A DNA stretch of 64,000 nt from Erysipelothrix sp. HDW6A (GCF_011400295.1 NZ_CP049859.1:1488001-1552000), one strand, 5' to 3'; counted from the first letter of the stretch, positions 16,307-26,868 are shown. The notes: generated from the sequence alone by a model not told the origin. Program-made: numbers and translations.

Positions 16307-18101
16307 ACGTTAATTCTGTTTGTCCTGTATAGAGTGATGCGTAACGTCCATCTAATTCAAGTAGGTCATCGTGATCACCACGTTCTATGATCTCACCATT
16401 TTCTAAGACAATAATCGCATCGGCATTACGGACTGTTGAAAGTCTGTGTGCAATTACAAAGGTTGTTCTACCTTCCATTAAGGTGTCCATTCCCTTTTCA
16501 ATTAAGCGTTCAGTACGAGTATCAATTGAGGATGTAGCCTCATCTAAAATCAGAATACTTGGATTAGCAACAGCAGCTCGTGCAATGTTCAAGAGTTGTT
16601 TTTGCCCTTGAGATAGTTCTGAGCCAGTACCCGTAATCTTTGTATGATAACCATGCTCTAGAGTCGTAATAAAGTGGTGGGCATTGGCACGTTTCGCTGC
16701 CGCAATACACTCTTCATCACTAGCATCTAAATTACCATAACGTATATTCTCTAAGATTGTTCCCGTGAATAAGTTGGTATCTTGAAGAACCATTGCTATA
16801 TTCTTACGTAAACTATAACGGTTTATCGTACGAATATCGGTACCATCAATGAGAATTTGACCACTATCGATATCATAGAAACGTGAGATAAGATTGGTAA
16901 TGGTTGTCTTCCCTGCTCCTGTAGACCCTACAAAAGCAATCTTTTGCCCAGGTTTCGCATAGAATGAAACATCCTTTAGAACTGGATGATTCTTGTTGTA
17001 ACCGAAAGTAACGTTTTCAAAGCGTACATCTCCTACAACGTTATCAAGAATAATATCATCACTATTAACGACTTCCTCTGTCCAATCTAAGAGTTCAAAG
17101 ATACGCTCTGCCGAAGCAATAGCGGATTGAAGTGTCGTAAACTGACTGGAAATTTCATTGATAGGTTTACCTTGAGTACGTGTCATATTTACATAAGCAC
17201 TAAGGTCCCCAATGCTTAGGCGGCCATTAATCGCAAGATATCCCCCAACAATACCAATAACAGCATAACTAATTGTATTGATGTTTTGCATGAGTGGATA
17301 AATCATAATCGATGTAATCTGAGCGAACTGAGCATTTTTACGATATATTTTATTCTTTTTATTAAATGTCTCATGAGCTTGATGTTCATGGTTGAAGAGT
17401 TGCATGACAGTTTGACCTTCCATTGCTTCTTCAATATAACCATTGAGATCACCTAAGGTTTGTTGTTGTCGTTTCGAATAAATTCTTGATTTCTTTATGA
17501 TTATATTCGACATAATCGATAATAATGGCAAGATAAGTAAAGTTACCGCACTAAGTATTGGACTTAATACAAACATTACTACCACAGTACCAATAAGAGT
17601 AAATATATTTATAATAATTGATGCAGCAGCTGAGTTTAATCCTTCACCAACTAAATCAATATCGTTTGTAAAGCGACTCATTAAATCTCCATGAGCATTT
17701 GAGTCATGGAACTTAACATCCATACGAAGAACACGTTGGAACATTTCTTTACGAATAGTTTCTACAGTTCGTTGAGATATACGTACCATTAAGCGAGCTG
17801 ATGCATACATCGTAATGACTTCAACTGCAAAGACAATCCCAAGAATAGTAATCTGTCTTCCAAGACTTGCTATCATTACATCACGTGTAATGACATTATT
17901 CAGGGTATCTTCAATCGTTTGAATCATTGGTGATATAGCATAGGATCCGTATAGGCCACCAAGTGTAGAGAGTATGGAGGCTACAATTACGATAAACAAG
18001 AGTAATTTACTTTCTGCAAGATAAGAGATAAGTCTTCGGAGTGTTTTCTTTTGATTCTTTGGTTTATGTTTACCAATAACAATATTTTTCGATTGACTCA
18101 T
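16305..18101 (-). CDS. ABC exporter subunit (heterodimer partner, TM288/LmrD type)
   Basis: A 598-residue fused transmembrane and nucleotide-binding half-transporter. Six helices lie in about residues 30-325. The NBD has Walker A GSTGAGKTT, signature LSQGQKQLL, Walker B ILILDEATSS with the catalytic Glu, and H-loop FVIAHR. The non-canonical LSQGQ plus intact Glu and His is the pattern of the catalytically competent partner in heterodimeric exporters such as TM287/288. I chose the ATG at 18101 because AGGGGGGTGAG precedes it; the ORF extends 18 codons further but overlaps its partner. The partner upstream is frameshifted, so this subunit may lack a functional mate unless the frameshift is an error. 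Multidrug export is a likely role. Confidence 0.88.
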   Translation of the reverse strand: MSQSKNIVIGKHKPKNQKKTLRRLISYLAESKLLLFIVIVASILSTLGGLYGSYAISPMIQTIEDTLNNVITRDVMIASLGRQITILGIVFAVEVITMYASARLMVRISQRTVETIRKEMFQRVLRMDVKFHDSNAHGDLMSRFTNDIDLVGEGLNSAAASIIINIFTLIGTVVVMFVLSPILSAVTLLILPLLSIMSNIIIKKSRIYSKRQQQTLGDLNGYIEEAMEGQTVMQLFNHEHQAHETFNKKNKIYRKNAQFAQITSIMIYPLMQNINTISYAVIGIVGGYLAINGRLSIGDLSAYVNMTRTQGKPINEISSQFTTLQSAIASAERIFELLDWTEEVVNSDDIILDNVVGDVRFENVTFGYNKNHPVLKDVSFYAKPGQKIAFVGSTGAGKTTITNLISRFYDIDSGQILIDGTDIRTINRYSLRKNIAMVLQDTNLFTGTILENIRYGNLDASDEECIAAAKRANAHHFITTLEHGYHTKITGTGSELSQGQKQLLNIARAAVANPSILILDEATSSIDTRTERLIEKGMDTLMEGRTTFVIAHRLSTVRNADAIIVLENGEIIERGDHDDLLELDGRYASLYTGQTELT

Positions 18102-18102
18102 A

Positions 18103-19829
18103 TTACTCACCCCCCTTTTGCATTTGACTGTTGTAGATTTCTTGATAGACACCACAAGAATTTAATAAATCATCGTGTTTACCTAATCCAACAATACGTC
18201 CTTCATCTAAAACAACAATCTTGTCACTGTCTGCTACTGAACTAATTTTCTGAGCAATACTGATAACCGTTGTATCTTTGAAACGTTCTGCTACAGATTC
18301 CTTAACTTGAGCTTCTGTTGCAGCATCAAGCGCACTGGTTGAATCATCCATCACAAGATAGTGTGGAGAAATCATTAGAGCTCGTGCGATACAGAGACGT
18401 TGTCTTTGTCCACCTGAGAAGTTAGCTCCACCTTGTTGAACCGGTGCATCAAAGCCACCTTTTAAATCACGGATATATCCATAAATAGAAGCAGCTTCTG
18501 TTGATTCAATCATTTGGTCAACTGTTCCAAATTCATTACCAAGTTTCAAGTTGTCAGCAATAGTTCCTGAGAATAGGAGATTCTTTTGCGGTACAAAGCC
18601 AAATAAGGTGCGTAGGTACTTCAAATCTAAATCTCTGATATCAATATCATCAATTGTGATTCTTCCCCTGTGACGTCGATAAGACGTGATAAGAGGTTAA
18701 CTAAAGTTGACTTACCACTACCTGTTGATCCAATAATCCCAATATGCTCACCAGGATTAATCGTTAGATTGATATTTGTAAGAACATCTTGAGCATCCGC
18801 ATAATATCTAAATGATACATTTTCGAATTTTAAGACACCCTTCATATCCTCAATTACAACTGCATCTTCTTTAGGAAGGATATCAGCTTCTGTATCAAGA
18901 ACTTCACCGATACGAATAACTGAAGCACGGCTTCTTGAAATCATCATTAAAACGTTCGTAATCATGTTCATTGAGAACATAGTAAATCTTAAGTAGTTAA
19001 TGAAAACTAGTAAATCCCCGACATGAATTAAGTTCATGTCTACGATAAGATACGAAGAAATCCAAACAATAAATAACGTTGCAAAATGGATTGCTCCTGT
19101 TAATGCAGGGTTCATAATAATCATTAAGTTCATAGCATTAACACTTGCATTGAATAGCTCTTTGTTTTCTTTATCAAATCCATCATCTTCAAAGTCTTCA
19201 CGAACAAATGATTTAATAACTCGAATGTTCATCAAGGTTTCTTGAACTTTACGGTTCATATTATCAACCATTTTTTGTAGTCGAACAAAACGTGAGAAAC
19301 CATGAGTAACCACATACACTAAGATTCCCGACAAGAAGATAACTGCACCTAACATAACCCAACTTAATTCTGGGCTCACTAGGTAGGTAAAGTAAACAGA
19401 TGTAAATAAAAATACTGGCGCCCTAACTAGAAGACGTAAACACATCATTATAGTACGTTGTAGAAAGTTAACGTCATTGGTTAATCGCGTTACAAGAGAT
19501 GCAGTTGAGAAGTTCGTCATATTCTTTATTGAGAATGTTTGAATTCTTTGAAATAATGCATCCCTTAAACGTAAAGCAAAGTTATTGGATACTTGTGATG
19601 GAAACACAAGACCAAGAATTGCGAGAATAGCACCTAGAAGCGCTAACCATATCATTTTTAGTCCCACTGATAAGATAATGTCAAAGTTAGAATTCGCAAT
19701 ACCGTTATCAATTATTTCTGCCATAAGCTGTATTTGGTAAAGTTCAATAAAAGCTACACTACCAACAAATATAATCCCAAGAATGGCTGCAGGAATCTCT
19801 GGTTTAAAATACTTATAAAACTTTTTCAT
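18103..19829 (-). pseudogene. ABC exporter subunit (TM287/LmrC type) split by a one-base frameshift
   Basis: The coding sequence reads as one ~575-residue half-transporter if one G is restored. The first part (18627-19829) gives six helices and Walker A GSTGSGKST, then runs out of frame and stops. The second part (to 18103) resumes with LDLKYLRTLFGFVPQKN, signature FSGGQRQRL, Walker B VMDDSTSALD and ISIAQKIS. The break is in a run of four G (plus-strand C at 18665-18668): five G would give Thr-Gly-Gly-Arg-Ile-Thr-Ile, the expected sequence. Asp replaces the catalytic Glu and Gln replaces the H-loop His, as in the degenerate-site subunit of heterodimeric exporters, so those changes are not decay. 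The start overlaps the MarR gene by 17 bases. It may be a real mutation, a slippage variant or a sequencing error. Confidence 0.85.
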
Positions 19830-20253
19830 TCATTGACCCCTTTTTCAATTCGATTAACATAATTTCAAAGTAGGATTTTAACTGGTCTTGTTCTTCGCTT
19901 GAAAAGGATTGAAACATTGCGTTATCAATCTTTTCGAAGTTTTCTTTTAAAGCATCGCTTGTAATCTTACCTCGCTTGGTAAGATAGAGTTTCTTTGCAC
20001 GACGATCTTTTTCGTCAACTTTTCTCTCTATATAACCTGATGCTTCCAATCTTTTTAACGACACTGAAGCTGACTCCTTCGATACATTCAAAGATGCGAC
20101 AAGTTCCTTTTGAGTAATTCCTGGATTCCTTTCAATGGTCGATAAAAAACGCGGCTGTCCGATATACAGGTCCAATTCATCTAAATACTTTTGGACTGTA
20201 TAGCGATGCCAACGAAATACTTCTCTAAACAATGATCTTAGTTCATTATCCAC
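19813..20253 (-). CDS. MarR-family transcriptional regulator
   Basis: A 146-residue winged-helix regulator. The DNA-binding helix region GITQKELVASLNVSKESASVSLKRLE and the wing YIERKVDEKDRRAKKLYLT with the Asp-Arg-Arg tip are typical of MarR/SlyA proteins. It is first in the operon with the two ABC exporter subunits and overlaps the next gene by 17 bases. The promoter just upstream has a palindrome covering its -10 end and the start of transcription, so autorepression relieved by a toxic ligand is the likely mode. Confidence 0.9.
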   Translation of the reverse strand: MDNELRSLFREVFRWHRYTVQKYLDELDLYIGQPRFLSTIERNPGITQKELVASLNVSKESASVSLKRLEASGYIERKVDEKDRRAKKLYLTKRGKITSDALKENFEKIDNAMFQSFSSEEQDQLKSYFEIMLIELKKGSMNEKVL

Positions 20254-20264
20254 ACTATCTCTCC

Positions 20265-20295
20265 TAATTAGTTAATCAACTAACTAATTATAACA
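20265..20295 (-). promoter_or_regulatory. MarR operon promoter (extended -10) and overlapping operator palindrome
   Basis: On the minus strand TGTTATAAT (20287-20295) is an extended -10 box. Overlapping it downstream, TAATTAGTT (20265-20273) and AACTAATTA (20282-20290) are perfect 9-base arms around an 8-base centre. This size and placement fit a MarR dimer binding at the start site. Confidence 0.7.
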
Positions 20296-20333
20296 TACTA
20301 CACAAATTCGCAAAAGAGATATGAAAGAATTAT

Positions 20334-20364
20334 CAAAAAAAATAAGACCGTTTGGTCTTATTTT
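20334..20364 (-). terminator. Terminator of the opp operon
   Basis: On the minus strand AATAAGACC-AAAC-GGTCTTATT is a perfect 9-bp stem followed by a T-run, at the oppF stop codon. Confidence 0.92.
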
Positions 20365-21287
20365 AATCGTGTTTTGTATTTTTCAATTTCTACAGAGTTT
20401 GCCCAAACAAAGTGTCCTGGCTTAATTTCTACAAAACTTGGCTTTTCTTGAGAATAATCATGAACAGCTGGATTGTAGATAACTGGTTTCTTCTCTCTTT
20501 CAGACTCTGGGTCTGGTAGAGGAACTGCAGAAAGTAATGAACGTGTATATGGGTGAAGTGGATTGTTAAACAATTCTTCAGTTTCAGCTAACTCAACAAT
20601 AACACCTTGATGAATAACTGCGATTCTATCTGAGATAAAGCGCACAACTGAAAGGTCATGAGCAATGAACAGATATGTTAGACCACGTTCTTCTTGCATA
20701 GTTTTAAGTAAGTTAAGTACTTGCGCACGGATGGAAACATCAAGTGCTGAAATAGGTTCATCAGCAACCACTAATTCTGGTTCCATAACCAATGCACGAG
20801 CAATACCAATACGTTGACGTTGTCCACCTGAGAACTCATGAGGATAACGTGTTAAGTGTTCTTTAAGAAGTCCAACTTCACCAACAATTTTCTCAACTTT
20901 ACGAATACGATCTGCTTCGTCTTCGTATAAGTGATAGTTATGAAGTCCTTCTGAAACAATATAGTCAACAGTAGCACGTTCATTAAGTGAAGCAGCAGGG
21001 TCTTGGAAAATCATTTGAATTCCACGAATAACCTCTGCATCTTCTGCTTTGTTTAATTTTTTATTAATTTTCTTACCTTTGAAAATAATATCACCATGAC
21101 TTGTTTCGTTAATACGAACAACAGCACGGCCAATTGTTGTCTTTCCAGATCCGGATTCACCTACAAGTGAGAAAGTTTCTCCCTTATAGATATCAAAACT
21201 TGCATTATTAACAGCTACAAACGAGCCAAATTTAACTTGAAGTTCTTTAATAGATAGTACAACTTCTCTATTATTATTGTTCTCCAT
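20358..21287 (-). CDS. oppF: Oligopeptide ABC importer ATPase OppF (AmiF-like)
   Basis: A 309-residue nucleotide-binding subunit powering oligopeptide uptake. Walker A is GESGSGKTT, the signature [15 protein letters not shown], Walker [13 protein letters not shown], and the H-loop FIAHDL. The family-specific C-terminal stretch [20 protein letters not shown] is present, confirming the peptide/nickel-importer group rather than a generic ABC ATPase. The last residues (ETPGHFVWA-like) match the AmiF type. The gene overlaps oppD by 14 bases and ends at the operon terminator. Confidence 0.93.
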   Translation of the reverse strand: MENNNNREVVLSIKELQVKFGSFVAVNNASFDIYKGETFSLVGESGSGKTTIGRAVVRINETSHGDIIFKGKKINKKLNKAEDAEVIRGIQMIFQDPAASLNERATVDYIVSEGLHNYHLYEDEADRIRKVEKIVGEVGLLKEHLTRYPHEFSGGQRQRIGIARALVMEPELVVADEPISALDVSIRAQVLNLLKTMQEERGLTYLFIAHDLSVVRFISDRIAVIHQGVIVELAETEELFNNPLHPYTRSLLSAVPLPDPESEREKKPVIYNPAVHDYSQEKPSFVEIKPGHFVWANSVEIEKYKTRLK

Positions 21288-22371
21288 TGTTTGCCTCCTC
21301 TTGCGCTATTGCGTTATATGTCTGACTTATTTTCTTAATCTTACCATGTAAGTCACGAATTACTTCAGGCATCTCAACTTTAGGAGCACGTGGATCGAGC
21401 AACCAAGTTTTTGCCCAGTGAACATCACTTACATAGAACACTGGAGGTTCAACTTCAAAGTCAATCTCCATTGCAAATGGATTTCTAGGTGCAAATGCAT
21501 CCCCTTTAATTTCGTTATAAAGTGATGGAGGTGTACCTGGAATTGCATAAAGTTTATCACCTTTTTCACCAAGTTGCGGAAGTGATGATAGTAAGCTCCA
21601 TGTATATGGGTGTTTTGAGTTATAGAAAATATCTTCGACAGTACCATATTCAACAATTTGACCACCATACATAACTGCTACTTTATCAGCAACAGATGCA
21701 ACAACACCAAGGTCGTGAGTAATATAAATTGTTGTGAATTTGAATTCATCTTGAAGTTCTTTAATTAAGTCAAGAATTTGTGCTTGAATTGTAACATCCA
21801 AAGCAGTAGTTGGTTCATCACAGATTAAAATGTTTGGTTTACATGCTAATGCAATCGCAATAACGATACGTTGACGCATTCCACCTGAATATTCAAATGG
21901 ATAGTCATCAAAGCGTTTTTCTGGATCTGAGATACCTGTTTTACGCATTAAATCAATCGCAATTTCTTTTGCTTCTGCTTTTGACTTATCTTGGTGCTTA
22001 ATAATTACTTCAGTAATTTGAGTTCCAATTGTAAGAATTGGGTTTAAAGAAGTCATTGGGTCTTGGAAAACTGTAGCAATTTTATTACCACGAATCCCAA
22101 CCCAGTCTTTGTCCTTCTTAAGTTCGGTTAAATCATTTCCTTCATAAATAATACTTCCTGAATCAATATACCCGTTTGAATCGAGCATTCCAGTAAAAGT
22201 TTTTGTAAGAACTGATTTCCCTGATCCTGATTCCCCAACGATTGCTAGAGTTTCGTTTTCGTAAAGATCTACAGATACATTTCGGATAGCTGTTAAGATG
22301 CGATCACGAACTTTAAATTTAACAGTAATATCTTTAGCAGATAGAATTTTATTTTTATTGTTTGTCATCAT
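21274..22371 (-). CDS. oppD: Oligopeptide ABC importer ATPase OppD (AmiE-like)
   Basis: A 365-residue ATPase partner of OppF. Walker A is GESGSGKSV, the signature [15 protein letters not shown], Walker [13 protein letters not shown], and [13 protein letters not shown] marks the Opp/Dpp branch. The extra C-terminal segment ([21 protein letters not shown] and following) is a feature I associate with streptococcal AmiE, and it replaces the Cys-rich Fe-S tail of DppD-type proteins. Two adjacent ATGs are possible (22371, 22368); AGAGGTG spacing slightly favours the second. Confidence 0.93.
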   Translation of the reverse strand: MMTNNKNKILSAKDITVKFKVRDRILTAIRNVSVDLYENETLAIVGESGSGKSVLTKTFTGMLDSNGYIDSGSIIYEGNDLTELKKDKDWVGIRGNKIATVFQDPMTSLNPILTIGTQITEVIIKHQDKSKAEAKEIAIDLMRKTGISDPEKRFDDYPFEYSGGMRQRIVIAIALACKPNILICDEPTTALDVTIQAQILDLIKELQDEFKFTTIYITHDLGVVASVADKVAVMYGGQIVEYGTVEDIFYNSKHPYTWSLLSSLPQLGEKGDKLYAIPGTPPSLYNEIKGDAFAPRNPFAMEIDFEVEPPVFYVSDVHWAKTWLLDPRAPKVEMPEVIRDLHGKIKKISQTYNAIAQEEANNGEQ

Positions 22372-22378
22372 ACACCTC

Positions 22379-23329
22379 TTACATCATGTGCGTCTTCGGA
22401 TCCGAAGCATCCGCAAGCGCTTGTCCTACTAAGAACAATGAAACAGTAACTAAAGCAAGAACAATAACCGGTAACCAGAATAGGTATGGATAGTTACTCA
22501 TGTTCATTGAATATTTAGAAATAATACGGCCTAATGATGGAATTGATGCATTAAGACCAACTCCCATAAAGGATAGGAATGCTTCGTAGGAAATAAATCC
22601 TGGTAACGTTCCTGAAATATCAGTAACAATAACTGAAATCAAGTATGGAAGAATGTTTTTTGTAATCATACGTGGAATTGGTGTTCCAAGACAACGTGAA
22701 GCAAGGTTATACTCACGGTCACGCATAATCATAACTTGTACACGAATCATATATGCTGTACCAACCCAACTTGTGATTGACATCGCAACAATAAGATTCC
22801 AGAACCCTTGACCCATTGAATATGCCATAACAAATACAATAAGTAGTGAAGGAACGTTACTAATGATGTTGTAAACTTCAATCATAATCTTGTCAACAAC
22901 TTTTGAATAACCCCAAATAGCTCCAACAATAATCCCTACTACAGATGTAATTAGTGTAGCAATAAATCCAATTGAGATTGAGATACGAGCACCAGACCAC
23001 ACTGCATCAAAGAGTGAGTGTCCGTTAGCATCAGTACCAAACCAATATTTCAATGATGGCCAGTTATAGCGATCGCCAAATTCATTAATGTTATCAATAT
23101 TCATGAAGTCATAGCCACTGAATATTGGTTGAATGAATGCGAAAGCACAAATTACTACGATTAGTAATAACATGAATACAGCAATTTTATTTCCAAAGAA
23201 TTGACGTGCTACAGCTTTCCAATAGGAATATGTAGGAGCATCAATATGCTCAGAAGCCGTTTCATCAAGTTTAACAAATTTAAATTTATCATCATACGAT
23301 GCATCAACTGTGTTAATGTTTTGTGTCAT
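22379..23329 (-). CDS. oppC: Oligopeptide ABC importer permease OppC (AmiD-like)
   Basis: A 316-residue permease with an N-terminal cytoplasmic arm, one helix near residues 50-70, and a five-helix BPD_transp domain. The coupling-helix region reads EYNLASRCLGTPIPRMITKNILP, the EAA-type loop contacting the ATPases. It begins 2 bases before the end of the oppB unit and is followed after 7 bases by oppD. Together with OppB it forms the membrane channel. Confidence 0.92.
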   Translation of the reverse strand: MTQNINTVDASYDDKFKFVKLDETASEHIDAPTYSYWKAVARQFFGNKIAVFMLLLIVVICAFAFIQPIFSGYDFMNIDNINEFGDRYNWPSLKYWFGTDANGHSLFDAVWSGARISISIGFIATLITSVVGIIVGAIWGYSKVVDKIMIEVYNIISNVPSLLIVFVMAYSMGQGFWNLIVAMSITSWVGTAYMIRVQVMIMRDREYNLASRCLGTPIPRMITKNILPYLISVIVTDISGTLPGFISYEAFLSFMGVGLNASIPSLGRIISKYSMNMSNYPYLFWLPVIVLALVTVSLFLVGQALADASDPKTHMM

Positions 23330-23331
23330 GA

Positions 23332-24816
23332 TTAACGTCCTCCTTTGCTATCAGATAATTTAATACGTGGGTCTACCATTGTTAATGTAATATCTCCAAG
23401 TAATACAGAAAGTACAGATAATGTAGTAAATACAAATACAAGACCGATTACAACAGTATTGTTATAGGAGTTGATTGCATCTGGTAACATTTTACCCATA
23501 CCTGGCATAACGAAGATACTTTCAGTAATTGTAGCACCAGTAATTGATAAAATAAATGAACGAGCGATTCCTTGTGTAATTGGAATAATCGCATTTCTAA
23601 AGATGTGTCGTTTAGAAATCTCTTTCTCTGATAGACCTTTAGCTTTAGCAAACTTAACATAGTCTGCAGATTGTTGGTCAACCATATAACGACGAATCCA
23701 TACAGTTAATCCAGGTACGTTTAGTAACGCAAGAACTAATGTAGGAAGTACATAGGATAGGAAGTTTCCAGCACCTAATGCAGGGAATGTATCAGGCAAT
23801 CCTAAGAATGTTGAACCTAAGAAACGGAAGAAATAGATAAACGCAATACTTGGAACCGACATTAATACCATGACGATACCTGTTCCAAAACGGTCAAACA
23901 TTTTTCCTTTGTTTCTAGCAATTGTAATACCAAATGGAATTGCAATTAAGTATGAGAGTGCAACCGCAACAATACCTGTCATCATTGAGATACCAATCAT
24001 TGATGGATCTCCATTAGTTTGTTTACAGTTTGCATAGTTATCTACGAAACGTTGTTCATCTAAGTGATCAATCATTTCTGTTGGTTTATATGTACATGAA
24101 TGCACATCAATGGAAGAGTTTGTTGTTAATCCTGTTTCAAATGTTACTTCTTTTTGAACAGGAGTACCCTGTTTATCAGTAATAACATCCATAACTGGAC
24201 GACCACTGAATGTAGGATATGACGTACCCATATCAAGTGTAATTATGTTTTGGTGAATGAATGGGAATGTACCGTCAAAATAGACTAGATGTTTTGAGCG
24301 ACAACCAGAACATGCCAAAGACAGACCACTGGTCTCATTGTTACTAATATAAATATTGCGATCAAGATTTGGATCATCAATTGCCCATGGATGATCAATC
24401 TTAATTAAATTGCCATAAAAACGCGCTACTCTTTCAAAAATTGGAATTTCACGAACGGCATAAAAATCCTTAGATAAAGGATATTGTCCGATTTCCCAAC
24501 CTTTTGAAGACTTAGCCCATTCTGTAGCATAAGTTTCTGGGTTAGATATACAATCTTGGTAATTATCAGTACCTTCAGTAGCTACATTACAAAGTTCATG
24601 TGTTGTTTTATAATCAACGTACCCCATCTTTTTATATGTAGTGTACTCATAATTAACACGCTCATCAGGTTTTCCTGATAGCTTTGTCCACGCAGTATCA
24701 CCAATAAATATGTTTTGGCGTGGAACCATTGTAAATATTAAAATATATGCGATAGTCGTAACGAGAAAAATGCTGAGCATTGAACGCAGGACTCTAAAAA
24801 ATACGTATTTTTTCAC
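23332..24816 (-). CDS. oppB: Oligopeptide ABC importer permease OppB with large extracytoplasmic insert (AmiC-like)
   Basis: A 494-residue permease, about 180 residues longer than Gram-negative OppB. After the first helix (about residues 8-30) comes an extracytoplasmic insert up to about residue 275 containing four Cys, two in SLACSGCRS. Five helices with the EAA loop DYVKFAKAKGLSEKEISKRHI then follow. The same insert is known from streptococcal AmiC, so this is a shared feature of that lineage. It probably contacts the lipoprotein OppA outside the membrane. A hairpin between oppA and oppB may lower its expression relative to oppA. Confidence 0.92.
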   Translation of the reverse strand: MKKYVFFRVLRSMLSIFLVTTIAYILIFTMVPRQNIFIGDTAWTKLSGKPDERVNYEYTTYKKMGYVDYKTTHELCNVATEGTDNYQDCISNPETYATEWAKSSKGWEIGQYPLSKDFYAVREIPIFERVARFYGNLIKIDHPWAIDDPNLDRNIYISNNETSGLSLACSGCRSKHLVYFDGTFPFIHQNIITLDMGTSYPTFSGRPVMDVITDKQGTPVQKEVTFETGLTTNSSIDVHSCTYKPTEMIDHLDEQRFVDNYANCKQTNGDPSMIGISMMTGIVAVALSYLIAIPFGITIARNKGKMFDRFGTGIVMVLMSVPSIAFIYFFRFLGSTFLGLPDTFPALGAGNFLSYVLPTLVLALLNVPGLTVWIRRYMVDQQSADYVKFAKAKGLSEKEISKRHIFRNAIIPITQGIARSFILSITGATITESIFVMPGMGKMLPDAINSYNNTVVIGLVFVFTTLSVLSVLLGDITLTMVDPRIKLSDSKGGR

Positions 24817-24839
24817 TTCTATACCTCCTAATACAGAGA

Positions 24840-24872
24840 TAAAAGAGAGTTAGTTATTAAGCTAACCCTCTA
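24840..24872 (-). terminator. Attenuating terminator between oppA and oppB
   Basis: On the minus strand GAGGGTTAG pairs with CTAACTCTC (one G-U) around 8 bases, followed by TTTTATCTC. The short, interrupted T-run suggests partial termination, letting the binding protein be made in excess of the permease. Confidence 0.65.
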
Positions 24873-24900
24873 TTAACTCAAATGCTTTATCGTCTAGGTT

Positions 24901-26847
24901 TTATGAACCAGCTTTTACTTTCTTTTCCCATTCTTCTTTAGCTTTTGTATATTGTTCGATTGAAACAACATCTTTTTGGACTTTCATGAACTTAAGTTTT
25001 TCTTTACCTAAGCCTGCGAATCCTGAAGGTCTTGTAAATGGAACAACTTTAGATACAAATGGTGTACCACCACCTGCTTGGATAGGAATTTGTAAAACGT
25101 TAGCTGCTAACCAAGCTTCTGCTTCTGCATAAGCTTCGTTACGTGCATCTAATTGATCTTTATCTGTAATTGCATTTGCTTTTTCAAGCATTGCTTCAAA
25201 CTTATTAAGACCGATTAATTCTTTAGCTGCTACGTTTGCTGGATCACCACCAACTGCTGCAACTGCTGCATCAAGACCAAATGTATTTAACATATCCCCG
25301 TTTGTTGGGTTGTAAATATTTAGGTATGTTGAAGGGTCAATAAAGTCTGCTCCCCAACCTGATGCTGTTGAAATATCGAAATCACTTGCTGCTCCAGAAG
25401 TAGCATAGTAAGTAATATCCATGTATTCTTTTCTACTGATTAATTGTAGGTTAATAACAACGTTATCTGTACCTAATGATTTTTCAATAGATGCTTTGAG
25501 TGATTTAGCTTGGTTCATTCCAATTTCTGCTTCGTTATTAACTGGCATATCAAGTTGAATTGGGAATGCTACACCTTGTGCTTCGAGTTCAGCTTTAGCT
25601 TTTTCGAATGTTGCTTTAGCTTTTTCTACATTGTAGAATGCATCGTGACCATCTTTAAGATCGATTCCTGTATATAACTCAGGATTTAATGCTGCTAATT
25701 TTTCTGATGTAACTTCACCGTATGTCTTGTTACCAATTGTTAAGAATTCAGAAGGTGTTAACATATTACGGATTGAAATTTCTTTCATATCATCACCAAC
25801 GTTTTGCGCTAAGTATGAAGCACGATCCATTGCAAACATTAATGAAGTACGGAAGTTTAAGTTCTTGATTGCTTTTTGAGCATCAACTCTACTTGTTTCT
25901 GAGTGGCTTGTGTATTTGTAAGCACCACGGTTAAAGTTGAATGTCATGTTGAATGTTGAACTATCTGTTTGTGAAGCATTGATGTTGTCTTTATCATTCT
26001 TCACAACATCTGCATATCCTGCTGATGCTGGATATACTCGAGCTTGTGTATAAGTTCCATCTGAGAATGCACGATATAATGCATCTGGATCTTTACCATC
26101 AAAGAATGTGTATTCTACTTTTTCAAGGAATACATTGTCTTTGTCCCAGTAGTTTTGGTTCTTAGTATATTCAATCTTAGTTTTCTCTGTTGAGTTAGCT
26201 AAGATAAATGGTCCGTTGTATAAGATACTATCTGGTGAAGCTGATCCGAATGTGTCACCTTTCGATGTAAGGAACTTTTCACTGATAGGGAATAAGATAC
26301 CATATGTTGTCTTTGTATTAAAGTATGGTTCTGGATTTGCTAATGTATATGTTAATGTCATTGCTGCATCATCAGCTTTAACACCAACACTTTCAATTCC
26401 TAATGAAGGGTCTTTAATATAAGCTGCAAGTCCATCAATTGAATCTGCAACAATATATAGTAACTCTGACTCTACATCAACTGCATGTTTTAAACCTGTA
26501 ACGAAATCTGAAGGTTTAACTTCATCGTATTCTACACCTTCGTTTGTTACCCATTTAATACCTGGTTTAAGTTTATATGTATAGTTTAATCCATCATCAC
26601 TAACTGTTGGTTCACCTTCAGCAAGTGCAGGAACATATCTACCTAAATTGTCGTTCTCAAATAGTCCATCCACAAAGTTTGCGAAGTGGTCACCATTTGT
26701 AGCTCTCATTGTTGCAGTATAGTCTAGTTGAGTAATATCTGTTGTATAAACATATTTATACTCGTTAACTGTGTCAGATCCTTTGCCGGATGAACAACCA
26801 GTAATTACTAGTAATACCGCTACTAATGTCGCGAGTAATTTCTTCAT
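24901..26847 (-). CDS. oppA: Oligopeptide-binding lipoprotein OppA (AmiA-like)
   Basis: A 648-residue solute-binding protein of family 5. The signal MKKLLATLVAVLLVITGC has a lipobox ending at Cys18, so it is lipid-anchored outside the membrane. The mature part contains the family signature around GLNYTYKLKPGIKWVTNEG and a long C-lobe. It captures oligopeptides for nutrition or signalling and passes them to OppBC. It has its own strong promoter and is separated from oppB by a partial terminator, consistent with higher abundance. Confidence 0.95.
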   Translation of the reverse strand: MKKLLATLVAVLLVITGCSSGKGSDTVNEYKYVYTTDITQLDYTATMRATNGDHFANFVDGLFENDNLGRYVPALAEGEPTVSDDGLNYTYKLKPGIKWVTNEGVEYDEVKPSDFVTGLKHAVDVESELLYIVADSIDGLAAYIKDPSLGIESVGVKADDAAMTLTYTLANPEPYFNTKTTYGILFPISEKFLTSKGDTFGSASPDSILYNGPFILANSTEKTKIEYTKNQNYWDKDNVFLEKVEYTFFDGKDPDALYRAFSDGTYTQARVYPASAGYADVVKNDKDNINASQTDSSTFNMTFNFNRGAYKYTSHSETSRVDAQKAIKNLNFRTSLMFAMDRASYLAQNVGDDMKEISIRNMLTPSEFLTIGNKTYGEVTSEKLAALNPELYTGIDLKDGHDAFYNVEKAKATFEKAKAELEAQGVAFPIQLDMPVNNEAEIGMNQAKSLKASIEKSLGTDNVVINLQLISRKEYMDITYYATSGAASDFDISTASGWGADFIDPSTYLNIYNPTNGDMLNTFGLDAAVAAVGGDPANVAAKELIGLNKFEAMLEKANAITDKDQLDARNEAYAEAEAWLAANVLQIPIQAGGGTPFVSKVVPFTRPSGFAGLGKEKLKFMKVQKDVVSIEQYTKAKEEWEKKVKAGS

Positions 26848-26868
26848 TTCTCTTCCTCCTATTTCTGG

